A stretch of 49,597 nt of DNA from Phlegmacium glaucopus (Eukaryota > Basidiomycota > Agaricomycetes > Agaricales > Cortinariaceae): contig MU130046.1 of the NCBI GenBank assembly GCA_015039465.1, positions 148,081 to 197,677 of the forward strand, in the 5' to 3' direction. The position numbers and the translations under genes are program-made. The notes under the pieces are model-generated. The model saw only the letters and a list, made by a program, of their open reading frames with translations. It had not been told where the DNA came from and made no database searches. Below are positions 29,663-41,587 of this stretch, piece after piece; within the stretch, counting starts at the first letter, position 1; each line of letters starts with the position of its first letter.

Positions 29663-32600
29663 ATGGAATCTGTTGTTCCACCACAAATCACTGCAGAACT
29701 CACACAGATCCTTTCTAATCTTGTATTAGGTGATAATGAAATACGTGCAAAGTATGTGGACTTTTCTTTCTATTTTCTTTCTACTTGCCAATTCATATAT
29801 GAATTTTAGTGCTGAGAAGGCCGTTAATGAGAGATTGGCACATACGCCAGAACTCTACCTTCTCGCTCTCGCGCAGTTTGCGATCACTGCGGATACAGAA
29901 GTGGTACGCTTCTCAGTTATCCCAACCCCTTTTCTCTCTTGGTATTGAGGCGGTTGTCGTAGATGCGGTCCTTCTCGCTTGTCCTCCTTCGTCGTCTCCT
30001 CTTTAGACCAGCACCTGCCACCAACAGTAATTCAAATTCGACTTCACCAACGAGGTCTACCAACCTTCCAGTTACTAGCCGTTTGACATTATATGACCAT
30101 CTGTCACATCAAACGCTTGCTACCCTTGAACGTCTCCTCCTATTCTCACTCTCTCACGAAGTATCTCCGCACGTTAGACGGAAGACAGTTGATACCGTCT
30201 GCGATCTCTCGAATCAGGGGATGGTACGCGGTCGGCCGTGGCATGCCCTGCAGGCACAGGCTTTCAGCATGATCCAAACCCAAGGACCGTCACCCTCAAT
30301 GCAGGATGGAGGGGCGGCATTGAGAGAGAGTGCTTTTAGAGTGTTTTCTGGTTGTCCGAATTTGGTGATGGATCTACAGACGGATGCCGTGTTAGGTGTG
30401 TTGGGGAGAGGTTTACAGGATCAGTATAGTATCGAGGTAATGTTGTGTTATATTTTGGTCGAGTTCGATTTCATTGGGTTTTTGATCCCCTTGTGTGGTA
30501 TGCTAGGTTCGACATGCGGCTCTGTTGGCTTCAGTGGCATACCTTTCGTCGGCTGAAGCAGCTCAGCTTTCTCAGTCAATATCCTTGCTATCTCCGATGC
30601 TCGAGACTCTTCCTCCTCTCGCTCAATCTCTGTCTCAACCTCCTCTTGGTTCCAACTCTTCTTCGGGTTCTACCCCACGAACATCCAATTACCATTACCT
30701 ATCTACTTTCTTTTCTACACTGACACCGCTGTGCACATCCCATCCCATCCTCTTTGCTCCACACTTGGTTTCCTTGCTCACCTTCCTACCCGCTCTCATA
30801 CTGCCACCCGTCGATTGTGGCCCTACTCCAACCGTAGGACGACCTTTCCCCGGAAATGGCGGTCTTGGCAGTGGTCGACAAGGCGTATTCGTCTTCCCAC
30901 CTCTTTCGGAATCCTCTGGTACATCACAATCGCCTTCATCATCTCCTTCATCTAGTGGACCATCTAACTTGCACTCGAACCAAAATTTGACAGAGGATGA
31001 TGAAAAAGACGACGAACGTGATGAACGTTCGACACTTCGTCTTAGTGCTTTGGAATTTATGATTAGTTTATCAGAGGCGAGACCGAATATGGTGAGGAAG
31101 GTCCCAGGATGGACGGATATTATCGTCCGTGCATGTTTAGAGGGGATGGGTGAGTTTGACGAAGACGAAACAGAGATGAGCGGTCTGGAGGCTTGGTTAA
31201 GGGAAGATGTGAGTAACTTTTTTTTTTTTTTTGATTCGGTTTAAACTGACCTTTCTATTTTCCTGTACTGTAGCCTTCCGCGAACTCGAGTTCGGCGGAA
31301 ACGGATGCACCTCCTGCTTTGTATGAACAATCCCTGGATCGGCTGGCTTGTGCAATGGGTGGGAGATCTGTGTTGCCGCCTGCATTCCAAGTATTTCCAC
31401 AACGTTCAATGATTCAATGGGAATTTCGCATTAATGTATATTCTCGCTCCTTAGTACATACCGTCAATGATGGCCAGTTACGATTGGCGTGTACGACATG
31501 CAGGGCTGATGGCGATCGCAGCTATTGGGGAAGGAACCGGAAAGGTTTGGTTCGGCTTCCTTATGAGATTGTTTATATGACTATTCTGCTAGTAGGTGAT
31601 GCAAAAAGAACTTGAAAAAATCGTCGAGTAAGTCTTTCTTTTCCGGGGTTTATATTAGGAATGACGTTGCGATTACCGGTAGCTTGGTGACTCCTATGTT
31701 CAACGATTCACATCCTCGGGTTCGATATGCTGCTTGTCAGTGTGTGTTAGTAGTCTCATTCGAGTCTTCCAGTATTTTGTTCGCTTTCTAATCTATGTTT
31801 CAGAGGTCAACTGTGTACAGACTTGGAGGTTTGTTCTTTGGGTCAATTGTCTTACATTTCTCTAACCGTTCTTTGCGACCCTGCAGGAAATTATACAGCA
31901 GCGATACCATCAAAATTTATTCGCAGTACTCATACCTGCGCTGGAAGACCCTGAACCAAGGTACTTACATTATGCCTTACTACGATCCCTTTCAAATGAA
32001 GCTTTTTTCAAGAGTACATGCCCACGCTGCTGCTGCTCTTATCAACTTTTGCGAAGGCGTAGAACGGGATACGCTCCTGCCCTATCTGGATCCTATAGTG
32101 GAACGTCTATTGAAATTACTGAATAGCCCTTCTGGTAATCCATCTATGGTACGACGGTACGTACAAGAGCAAGCAATAACAACGTTGGCGATGGTAGCGG
32201 ATGCGAGTGAAGTCACGTTCGGAAAGGTACGTTGTTTGAGCGTATTTGTCCCCTTTTTCCTTGCTCATTTTATTATTGCTATGTTGTTCGTAGCATTACT
32301 CTTCTATTATGCCTTTGCTCTTGAGTGTCTTGAGAGATGCGGATGGACCGGACTTTAGGAAATTGAGGGTGAAGGCGATGGAATGTGCCGGACTTATCGG
32401 TGAAAATTATATTCCCTCCCTAGCTGCGCGATCTTATAATTGATTTTAAATTTAGCCATCGCTGTTGGTCCGAATGTCTTCAGGCCAGACTCAAATACCC
32501 TCGTCGAGTCGCTAATCCGTATACAAAGTTTTTTTTTTTTTTTTCTTCTTCTGCGACTTTTTGTTACCGACCCCTCGTTTTTAGAGAGTCCCATAGACCC

Positions 32601-33568
32601 TGGAGATACTCAAATAGCACATTACCTGATCGCGACTTGGGCCAAGGTATGTCAAGCGATGGGCCCCGAATTTGAGCCGTATCTACCTGTAGTCATGCCT
32701 TCCTTATTGGCTACGGCGAGTGCAAAAGCTGATCTATCAGTTTATGGTATGCGCAGTGGGTTGAGTATTGGCTGCGTGTTGATGACGTCTGGTGTTTTAC
32801 AGACGAAGAAGAAGATAAGGCTGCTGACGATCGTGATGGTTGGGAGACGATCGTAATGGATGGACAGACCTATGGTGTACGAACATCTGCGATGGAGGAG
32901 AAGTGTCAGGCGTTTGAAACGTTGGTGATATATTGTTCGACCCTGGGCCCTCGATTTGCACCGTATCTGGCGCAAACATTGGAGGTAACGCTGCCGTGTT
33001 TGCGGTTTTATTTCCATGAGGGGGTTAGAGAGGCATGTGCCATGTGAGTCTTGATTTATCTTTAAACCGTTAGTGAATTTCATGTCTGGAATATCATAGG
33101 TTAATCCCCATGCTTTTCTCTTGCGGAAAAGAGAGCGGAACACTCACTAATCAAATGGTGTCTGCCGCATTTCTTCAACTTATCAACAGCATCAGCACTG
33201 AACATGACTCTACTTTCCTTGCATCACTCTATAAATATTTTTCCGAATCCCTCCGAGTCGTCGGGGGACCGGATGCTCTCTCACCACAGTTTCACGAAGG
33301 CATCATCGAAGCTACCAAACGCCAACTTCATTCCTTAGCTGACAAACGCAAAGCGCGAGCGGCGAGGGCGAATAATCCAGCATTCGCAGCGGAGGTAGAT
33401 AGAGATGAGATGGCCCTTGTAGAGGAGATTGAAGATTTCGCATTGGAAGACATAGGGAAGATGTTGACTGCATTTGATGTCAACCATCCTTTGTTGGTCG
33501 CTGTCGCTGCTGTCAGGGATTTGGGATTTAATACGTACGACAGCGATGAAGGAGATGAAGATGGTTGA
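29663..33568 (+). CDS. Importin beta-3 / karyopherin (Pse1-Kap121-IPO5 type)
   Basis: Nuclear import receptor made of HEAT repeats, carrying ribosomal proteins, histones and other cargo through the pore under Ran-GTP control. Sixteen exons: 29663-29751, 29810-29903, 29963-30436, 30507-31208, 31274-31390, 31455-31544, 31596-31627, 31683-31745, 31804-31828, 31887-31960, 32013-32226, 32294-32399, 32456-32527, 32585-32746, 32803-33043, 33100-33568; in phase, 1,007 aa. Family segments: [20 protein letters not shown], the [71 protein letters not shown] and the acidic-loop/[16 protein letters not shown] region. An extra Ser-rich insert is present at about residues 285-360. The protein ends in an acidic tail (SDEGDEDG) where human IPO5 still has about 270 residues of HEAT repeats, so either the C-terminus is lineage-specific or lost. 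Confidence 0.92.
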
Positions 33569-34133
33569 TTTTTTACGTTCGTTTTTGTTTCTTGGTTTAA
33601 TTTTTTTATTATTCTCGTGGATTGGTTATGTTTGAGGGTATTAAATAATAAGAATTGCTGGGATGCAAGGCAAAGTGTGATTTTTTGAAACACTGGATAT
33701 GCGCATTCATCAGTGCGAAGCGCTGTTACATACCGATCAATGCCTGCTGGTTTCAAATTCCAGTGACAGTTTCGTGTGGAGATAAAATAGTCACGCGTTG
33801 CTCTCCTCAGTATGTAAGTAACTTTTAAGCATTGTCACTGGTTAGTTCCGTTACTTTGTGGTAAATTCCAGTTTTCCTGATGCAGCCAGCCAAAACGGAT
33901 GGCTTGGGGACCCGGGTAGATCATATCGATGAAGGTTGTTGATTTCCACTGACTGATTTTTTGGAATGTATGAGCTTCAACATTTTGGTCTCTGAATCAA
34001 CTGATTTTTGTTGCTCAGATCAGCAGCAGACAACACTAGAAAGTACGCTGCAAGAATTGGTCTCTACCTAAAACCTACCTTCAGCTTCTAGAGCTAAGAG
34101 GCTCGATACTCTAAGCTCTTCGCAAAGCCCACC
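33569..34133. promoter_or_regulatory. Importin 3' end and promoter of first NACHT gene
   Basis: From about 33826 the sequence matches the region upstream of the second NACHT gene (38284 onward), including the shared GGCTTGGGGACCCGGGTAGA. The duplicated block therefore includes about 300 bp of promoter. Nothing coding is seen here. Confidence 0.6.
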
Positions 34134-37100
34134 ATGTTTCAAAACACCATCATCCACGGTGGCACATTCGCACAAACCACTGCACCAGCTACTTCGAAAG
34201 GTCAGTTTGAGTTCCCACTCATTTAAACTTGAGGTAACCTGCAATTCTTATCTGATGGTAAACAGGCTTTGAGATTCTTCACGCAAATATCGCGACTGGC
34301 GCTTTTCATGACTCCGGAGAACGTTTTGATGCACCAAAATGCCATCCAAATACCCGTAAGGCTGTCTTAGCAGAAATTATGTGGTGGATACAACACGTGG
34401 AGGAATCAGAGAATGTTTTGTGGCTTTATGGGTCTGCAGGAGCTGGAAAATCAGCTATCGTTCAAACAATTGCGGAGATGTGCGCAAAATTGGGCCTCCT
34501 CGTTGCCAGCTTTTTCTTCTCTAGATCATCCCAATCCCGGAATAACGAGAAACATCTGATTGCGTCAATTGCATATCAGCTTACTCTTTCCATTCCAGCG
34601 ACTCGAACATATGTTGAAGCCGCTGTACAAAGTGACCCTGCAGTATTTGACAGGTCTTTGGAGACCCAAATAGAAACGCTCATCGTCCAACCTTTGAAAA
34701 ACGCATGTGCCGTTGTCGATCCAGCCGTTATGAAGAAATGGCCGAGGCTTATCGTTATTGACGGTCTTGACGAATGTCATGGTCCTTTGATGCAATCCTC
34801 CATCATCCGTGTACTTTCCACAGCTCTTCTTCGCATCCCAATCCCACTCATTCTTCTCGTCGCCAGCCGTCCTGAGCCACATATTCGGAATACTTTCAAT
34901 CTTTTGAACAAATCTCAGGCCTCCCGTCACATTGTCTTAGACGACTCATATGAACCAGACGCCGATATCAAGGTGTTTCTCCTTAGTCGATTCGATGGGA
35001 TTAAAGAGAACCACCCACTTGCAGTCTATATTCCTAAGTCCTGGCCATCTGCTGAGATCATTGATCGATTAGTCCGAAAGTCTTCTGGGCAGTTTATCTA
35101 CGCTTCGACTGTCATGAAGTATCTGGATTCTCCTAATCATCGGCCCATGAAGCGGTTGGACGTTATCATAGGGTTAAGACCTGTTGACGGCGACATGCCC
35201 TACAAAGAATTGGATGCATTGTATAGCCATATCCTCTCCTGTGTTGACGATTTGGACAGTACGCTAAAGATATTCGGATTTTTGTTTTGGGGTTTGGATT
35301 TCTGCCGATTCACGCCATATCTTGTGGCAGATTTACTTGGTTTGGACGAAGAAGATGTCTACCTCTGCTTATCCGAACTCCACTCTATCCTTTATATTCC
35401 TCCACCCAAGACAAGTGAATCGTCGATCAGAGTGATCCACGCTTCCCTACAAGATTTCCTTGTTGACAGGCTACGATCCGGAAGGTATTATGTTGACGAA
35501 GAGGCATTCCATACGGATGTGGCCCAGCAATGCCTACAAGTACGTCAAGTCAGTACATTGCCCATAAATACCATACAACGCAGTCCCCAACGGTTGGAAG
35601 AACCCTTCGGTGCTCAAGGATACTTAGCAAATGGTTTCATATATCACTGTTCTCGGGCTTCAACGGACTCAGCCAATCTCAAAAACGATCTCATGCAAGT
35701 CTCCGATTTTCAACGGCCATGGTGTGAAATCAACGAGGGGTTGTTTTATCATCACCTCCCGTCTCTATTTGACTGGCTGTACAAGGTCTGTCACGTCCTA
35801 CGATGCTCTTCGCTTCGAAATTAATCCATGAATCTCAGGCTGACACGGCGGCTAAAGAATTGTCGGACCACTTCAAATTACTTTTGGACCAACGTCTTAC
35901 TACGAAGCTCAATGAATGGAAATTTAATGGAAACAATGTTGATATTGCGGGGCTGATATTCTTTCCCTTTCCGTGGAGTTCGGCCTGGTTCTCTCTGATT
36001 TCGGGAATCTTTCGAGTCCCTGGCATCTTTCCCTTTCACGCTGAATATTATCTGGGCGATGAGGAAAGATATCGACATTTACTTATAGAATTTTTCGAGG
36101 ATAAACATAGGTGTGGCAAATACCATGTAGATGGTATAGTTTATGCCCATGCTGCGCTGGAATGCTTTCGAAATATGGTTAATCCAAACGACGAGTAAGC
36201 CTGAGCTGTTTAGTCTTTTTTGGCAATGCTCAATGATAATTGTATCAAGTGAAATATTTAATCCCTATCCATTCACAATGGGGATTGAACGACCCGACGC
36301 CAAGTTGTTTATGTCTTTGACTGAGGACGTAGCCTTACAGAGGGAGATTTTAGTCCCAAATTATAGGAAAAGTCTCGACGCTGTATTAAAACTTCTCTTG
36401 AAGGCCGCTCCACTGACAGATCTCTACATCTACCTTCGGGATCACCCTCTTCAAAATCCTGCCAAAGCCAAAGTCCACTGCGAGCATGGGTTCGCTTCCC
36501 TGAGGTTGGCTGTGAAATCTTATTTGGATGTGAGTTTTTACCGACTGTTTCTCTCAACATCTGTGTTGATCCCATATACATGGCTCTAGAAATGGCAGCA
36601 TCTTGGTCCGAAAGTTCTCCGAAGGTCATTGTCTTTCATGCTGAGAGATCAACTTTACACTAAAAATGTATGTATACAAGGTCTTCAAGTTGTCCTCTCT
36701 ATTTTCCTTGCATGGATCTCGAGTCGAAGTTTGGGAATCACTTGGGGACATTTAAACAGCGATGGCCCCTCGTCACTGACAGTTTAACTTTATCAAGTTC
36801 TTCGGAATCGCCGGCGGAATTGCGTCAATTCTATAAAAAAGGGTACAAAATCTGGGATCTGCGACAAGACAGGGTACTTCGATAAATAGATGCACTCTCG
36901 TATCAAAACTGTTCATGACCGGGGAGAGAGGGGATTTTACTCAGGAGAAGGGCATCGAATATAAATACAATACTTCCGTTGAAGTTCGTAAGGCAAGGGG
37001 CTGCTGGTACGGCGGGGTAGATTGGAAAAATATCATCGACTGTGTAAATTTCATACCCCATTACTTCTATCAGCTCTCGTGAACCATGATATTGGCGTAC

Positions 37101-37197
37101 TTGAGCATTTGAATGGGAATTGGACATTCAGCCAGATATCAAAAGAGAGTGTCTACGTCAACATCGCAAGGCTCGTATAAGTATCATAACTGTCAAT
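33826..37197 (+). repeat. Segmental duplication, copy A (about 3.4 kb)
   Basis: Starts at TTTAAGCATTGTCACTGG and ends near the CATCGCAAGGCTCGTATAAG stretch. It matches 38284-41587 over the whole length, with exons nearly identical and more drift in the 3' flank. It contains one NACHT gene. Confidence 0.88.
34134..36787 (+). CDS. NACHT-domain NTPase (NLR-like), copy A, 806 aa
   Basis: STAND-class NTPase of the kind fungi use in non-self recognition and programmed cell death. Exons: 34134-34200, 34266-35785, 35839-36194, 36250-36529, 36590-36787, all in phase. A short N-terminus (MFQNTIIHGGTFAQTT) is followed by GERFDAPKCHPNTRKAV, the usual entry to the basidiomycete NACHT. Next are a P-loop GSAGAGKSAI, Walker B LIVIDGLDEC and the LLVASRPEP sensor. 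The C-terminal half is alpha-helical with no ankyrin, WD40 or TPR repeats, so the sensor part is missing or unrecognised. One reading-through C-terminus (no intron after ...LYTKN) gives QVVLSIFLAWISSRSL and stops at TAA. The first intron and promoter are shared with copy B. Start chosen at the ATG in CCACCATG. Confidence 0.88.
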
Positions 37198-37473
37198 CTG
37201 ATTCCCGAACCATTATTTGCTTTTGTAATATTGAAGGCCGCAATAGACGAACAACGACGTGTTGAGTTTGAACATTTGAGTTTGTCTGTTGGTGATAGGA
37301 ATCTAAACCATAACCGAGGTCCGATGTGCATCGCATGCGCACAACCATGAGCTGCAAAAGAGTATCAAAGCCTGGTGACAGCCTATTATTTATCGACAAA
37401 CACTGGAAGATTTCCTAAGTAAAACACTCCCTCCCCATCGCACAGCCCAGACAGAAACCATAATTATACGATT

Positions 37474-38270
37474 TTACTTTTTGATCATCAACTTGCGAAT
37501 TTCGTGCACAAGGTCCAGAGCATCATCTCTTTCTTTCCTCGCAACCTCCAACATCCCGCCGTATCTCTCTGAATCCAAAATCGACTGCTCATAAACCTTC
37601 TTCCTCTCCAACCCCAATGCCAACTCCAATCCATTTCGATAGTTCCTGGGATGACACCCCAGCGGCTTTATTTGATTTCTCGATTTCAGCTTCCAATACT
37701 AAAACACGTCGACGGCCTTGTCAATTTCGTCTGCCGTCCTAGTTGAAAGGACAGATTGAGAATTGTAGTCATCGTCGAATGGCCTAATGAGAAAGGTTTG
37801 ATGGAGTAGAGTTGACGTTGATGCATCCACAGGGTGTTCATCGACCTTATGAAAATGATGTCAACATAAGGTAGGAGGCTCATGAGCATTCGTCATAGTT
37901 ATTTCAGCAGAAAACTTTCATCGTCTGGATTGTCCACCTCTAAATATCCGCTCCCCGAACATGCGAGCCAAATCTTCCATTCCTACCCTGTTTTCTTCAT
38001 GGACTATAGCGACTTGGGTGAAAAATGGGAGGATATAGACAAGTAAAGGGAAGGAGGGCGATGATTATAGATCAAGAACGAGTTGAGCAGCTAAGATACG
38101 CGCCGATTCCGTTGGGTGATGTTCTAGAAAGGGATATATGGCGTTGAAAAGGCTTGAGTTGCAATGTATGCACTTCGTCTTCCTCCAGTCCGCACCAATC
38201 CCATATCAGACGGAAAAGTGCTGAAGGAGTTCTTGTAGAGCCAAGAGATAAGTTTATCTGGGGTCGATTC
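37474..38270 (-). pseudogene. Decayed RhoGAP-like gene fragment between the NACHT copies
   Basis: Minus strand. At about 38060-37930 one frame reads PLLVYILPFFTQVAIVHEEN followed by RVGMEDLARMFGERIFRGG, which resembles the last helices of a RhoGAP domain (LxxFxxxVAxxxEENxMxxxNLAxxFGPxLF). Upstream, three different frames each carry plausible bits (for example LFRLIWDWCGLEEDEVHTLQ), so there are several frameshifts. Downstream lie an acidic tail (FDDDYNSQSVLSTRTADEI) and a coiled coil (VYEQSILDSERYGGMLEVAR, then KERDDALDLVHEIRK) ending at TAA 37474-37476. No intact frame exceeds 70 codons. The segment is absent from the duplicated unit and so marks the spacer. Confidence 0.45.
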
Positions 38271-38283
38271 TAGAGCAACTTTA

Positions 38284-41200
38284 AGCATTGTCACTGGCTA
38301 TTTCTGGTTTTCTTGATGCAGGCAGCCAAAACGGGATGGCTTGGGGACCCGGGTAGATCATATAAAGGGTTAACGTGTAAGCACTCAAGCCTCAACATTC
38401 TAGTCATTGAATCGATTGCTATATAGCACCAGACATTGGCAGGACTAAAAAGGACGTTGCAAGAATTGTTCTCTACCAGAAACCTAGCTTCAGCTAAGCA
38501 AGGCTTGATACTCTAAGCTCTTCGCAAAGCCCACCATGTTTCAAAACACCATCATCCACGGTGGCACATTCGCACAAACCACTGCACCAGCTACTTCGAA
38601 AGGTCAATTCGAGTTCCCACTCATTTAACCTTGAGGTAACCTGCAACTTTTATCTGATGGTAAACAGGCTTCAAGATTCTTCATGCAAATATCGCGACTG
38701 GCGCTTTTCATGATTCCGGAGAACGTTTCGATGCACCAAAATGCCATCCAAATACCCGCAAGGCCGTGATAGCAGACATTATGAAGTGGATACAAGACGT
38801 CGAGGAATCAGAGGATGTTTTGTGGCTTTATGGGTCTGCAGGAGCTGGAAAATCAGCTATCGTTCAAACAATTGCGGAGATGTGCGCAAAATTGGGCCTC
38901 CTCGTTGCCAGCTTTTTCTTCTCTAGGTTATCCCAATCCCGGAACAACGAGAAACATCTGATTGCATCAATTGCATATCAACTTGCCATTTCCATTCCAG
39001 CGACTCGAACATATGTTGAAGCTGCTGTACAAAGTGACCCTGCAGTATTTGACAGGTCTTTGGACACCCAAATAGAAACGCTCATCATCCAACCTTTGAA
39101 CAACGCATGTGCCGTTCTGGCCGTTATGAAGAAATGGCCGAGGCTTATCGTTATTGACGGTCTTGACGAATGTTATGGCCCCTTGATTCAATCCTCCATC
39201 ATCCGTGTACTTTCGGCAGCTCTTCTTCGCACCCCAGTTCCACTTATCCTTCTCGTCGCCAGCCGTCCTGAGCCATATATTCGGAATGCTTTCAATATTT
39301 TGAATAAATCCCAGGCCTCCCGTCACATTGTCTTAGACGAGTCGTATGAACCAGACGCCGATATCAGGGTGTTTCTCCTTAGTCGATTCGAGGAAATCAA
39401 AGAGAACCACCCACTTGCAGTCTATATTCCTAAGTCCTGGCCATCTGCGGAGATCATTGATCGACTAGTTCGAAAGTCTTCAGGGCAGTTTATTTACGCT
39501 TCGACTGTCATGAAATATCTGGATTCTCCTACTCATCGGCCCATGAAGCGGTTGGACGTTATTATAGGGTTAAGACCTGTTGACGGCGACATGCCCTACA
39601 AAGAATTGGATGCATTGTATAGCCATATCCTCTCCCGCGTTGACAATTTGGCCAGTACGCTAAAGATATTCGGATTTTTGTTTTGGGGTTTGGATTTCTG
39701 CCGATTCACGCCATATCTTGTGGCAGATTTACTTGGTTTGGACGAAGAAGATGTCTACCTCTGCTTATCCGAACTCCACTCTATCCTTTATATTCCTCCA
39801 CCCAAGACAGGTGAATCGTCGATCAAAGTGATCCACGCTTCCCTACAGGATTTCCTTGTTGACAGACTACGATCTGGAAGGTATTATGTTGACGAGGAGG
39901 CATTCCATACGGATGTGGCCCAGCAATGCCTACTAGTACGTCAAGTCAGTACGTTGTCCGAGTCTATAAATACCATACAACGCAGTCTCCAACGGTTGGA
40001 AGAACCCTTCGGTGCTCAAAGGTACTTAGCATATGGTTTCATATATCACTGTTCTCGGGCTTCAAAGGACTCAGCCAATCTCAAAAACGATCTCATGCAA
40101 GTCTCCGATTTTCAACGGCCATGGTGTGAAATCAACGAGGGGTTGTTTTATCATCACCTCCCGTCTCTATTTGACTGGCTGTACAAGGTCTGTCATGTCC
40201 TACGATGTTCTTTGCTTTCAAATTAATCCCTGAATCTCAGGCGGACACGGCGGCTAAAGAACTCTCGAGCCACTTCAAATCGCTTTTTGACCAACATCTG
40301 ACTACAAGGCTCGATGAATGTAAATTTAATGGAAGCAATGTTGATATTGTAGGCCTGATATTCTTTCCCTTTTCGTGGAGTTGGGTCTGGTTCTATCTGA
40401 TTTCAGGAATCTCTCAAGTTCCTGGCATCTTTCCCTTTCACGTTGAATATCATCTGGGCGATGTGGAAGGATATCGACATTTACTTATAGAATTTTTCGA
40501 GGATAAACATAGGTGTGGCAAATACCATGTAGATGGTATAGTTTATGCCCATGCTGCGCTGGAATGCTTTCGAAATATGGTTAATCCAAACGACGAGTAA
40601 GCCTGAGTTGTTTAGTCTTTTTTTTGGCAATTCTCAATGATAATTGTATCAAGTGAAATATTTAATCCCTATCCATTCACAATGGGGATTGAACGACCTG
40701 ATGCCAAGTTGTTTATGTCTTTAACTGAGGACGTAGCTTCACGGCGGGAGATTTTAGTCCCAGATTATAGGAAATGTCTCGACGCTGTAACAACACTTCT
40801 CTTGAAGGCTGCTCCATTGACAGATCTCTACATCTGCCTTCGGGATCACCCTCTTCAAAATCCTGCCAAAGCCAAAGTTCACTGTGAGCGTGGGTTCGCT
40901 TCCCTCAGGTTGGCTGTGAAATCCTATTTCGATGTGAGTTTCTACCGAATGTTTCTCTCAACGTCTGTGTCAATCCAGTATCAATGGCTCTAGAAATGTC
41001 AGCATCTTCATGGTGCGAAGGTTCTCCGAAGGTCATTGTCTCTCATACTGAGGGATCAATCTTACACTAATAATGTATATATACAAGGTCTTCAAGTTGC
41101 CCCCTCTATTTTCCTTGCATGGATCTCGAATCGAAGTTTGGGAATCACTTGGGGACATTTAATGAGCGATGGCCCCTCGTCACCGATAGTTTCATTAGAG

Positions 41201-41587
41201 CAAGTGGTTGGGAACCACGGCATCAATTCTATGAAAAAGAGTCCCAAATCTTGCAACTGCGACGATCAGGGACTTCGATAAATCAAGGTACACTTGTACC
41301 AAAATCGTCCATGGCCGGGGAGGGGGGAGGGGGAATTAATTCAGGAACAGGGCATTGAATATACATATAATATTTCGTTGGGCATGGGGCTGCTGGCACA
41401 GTGGCACATTGGAAAAGCGGCATCGACTATGTAAATTTCATATCGCAGTCCCTTCTCTCAGCTTTCGCTAACCAGGACCTTGGTGTACTTGAGCATTCGA
41501 ATAAGAATTGGATATTCAGCGAGATATCAAAAGAGAGTAAGTACCTGCGTCAACATAGCAAGGCTTGTATAAGCATGATCAATCTCT
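38284..41587 (+). repeat. Segmental duplication, copy B (about 3.3 kb)
   Basis: Counterpart of 33826-37197, in the same orientation and offset by about 4.4 kb (ATG to ATG 4,402 bp). It includes promoter, the whole NACHT gene and about 300 bp of 3' flank. Confidence 0.88.
38536..41281 (+). CDS. NACHT-domain NTPase (NLR-like), copy B, 836 aa
   Basis: Tandem paralog of the gene at 34134 with the same five-exon structure: 38536-38602, 38668-40187, 40241-40596, 40654-40933, 40994-41281; exons 1-4 have identical lengths. The NACHT core (GSAGAGKSAI, LIVIDGLDEC, LLVASRPEP) is unchanged. Differences are mostly conservative, with a 2-codon loss (VVDPAVM to VLAVM) balanced by a 2-codon gain (STLP to STLSES) elsewhere in exon 2. 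The last exon avoids the TAA of copy A and adds 30 residues (SLEQVVGNHGINSMKKSPKS and so on). The 3' flanks differ more than the exons, which suggests purifying selection or gene conversion over the coding part. Probably expressed, since promoter and splice sites are intact. Confidence 0.88.
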
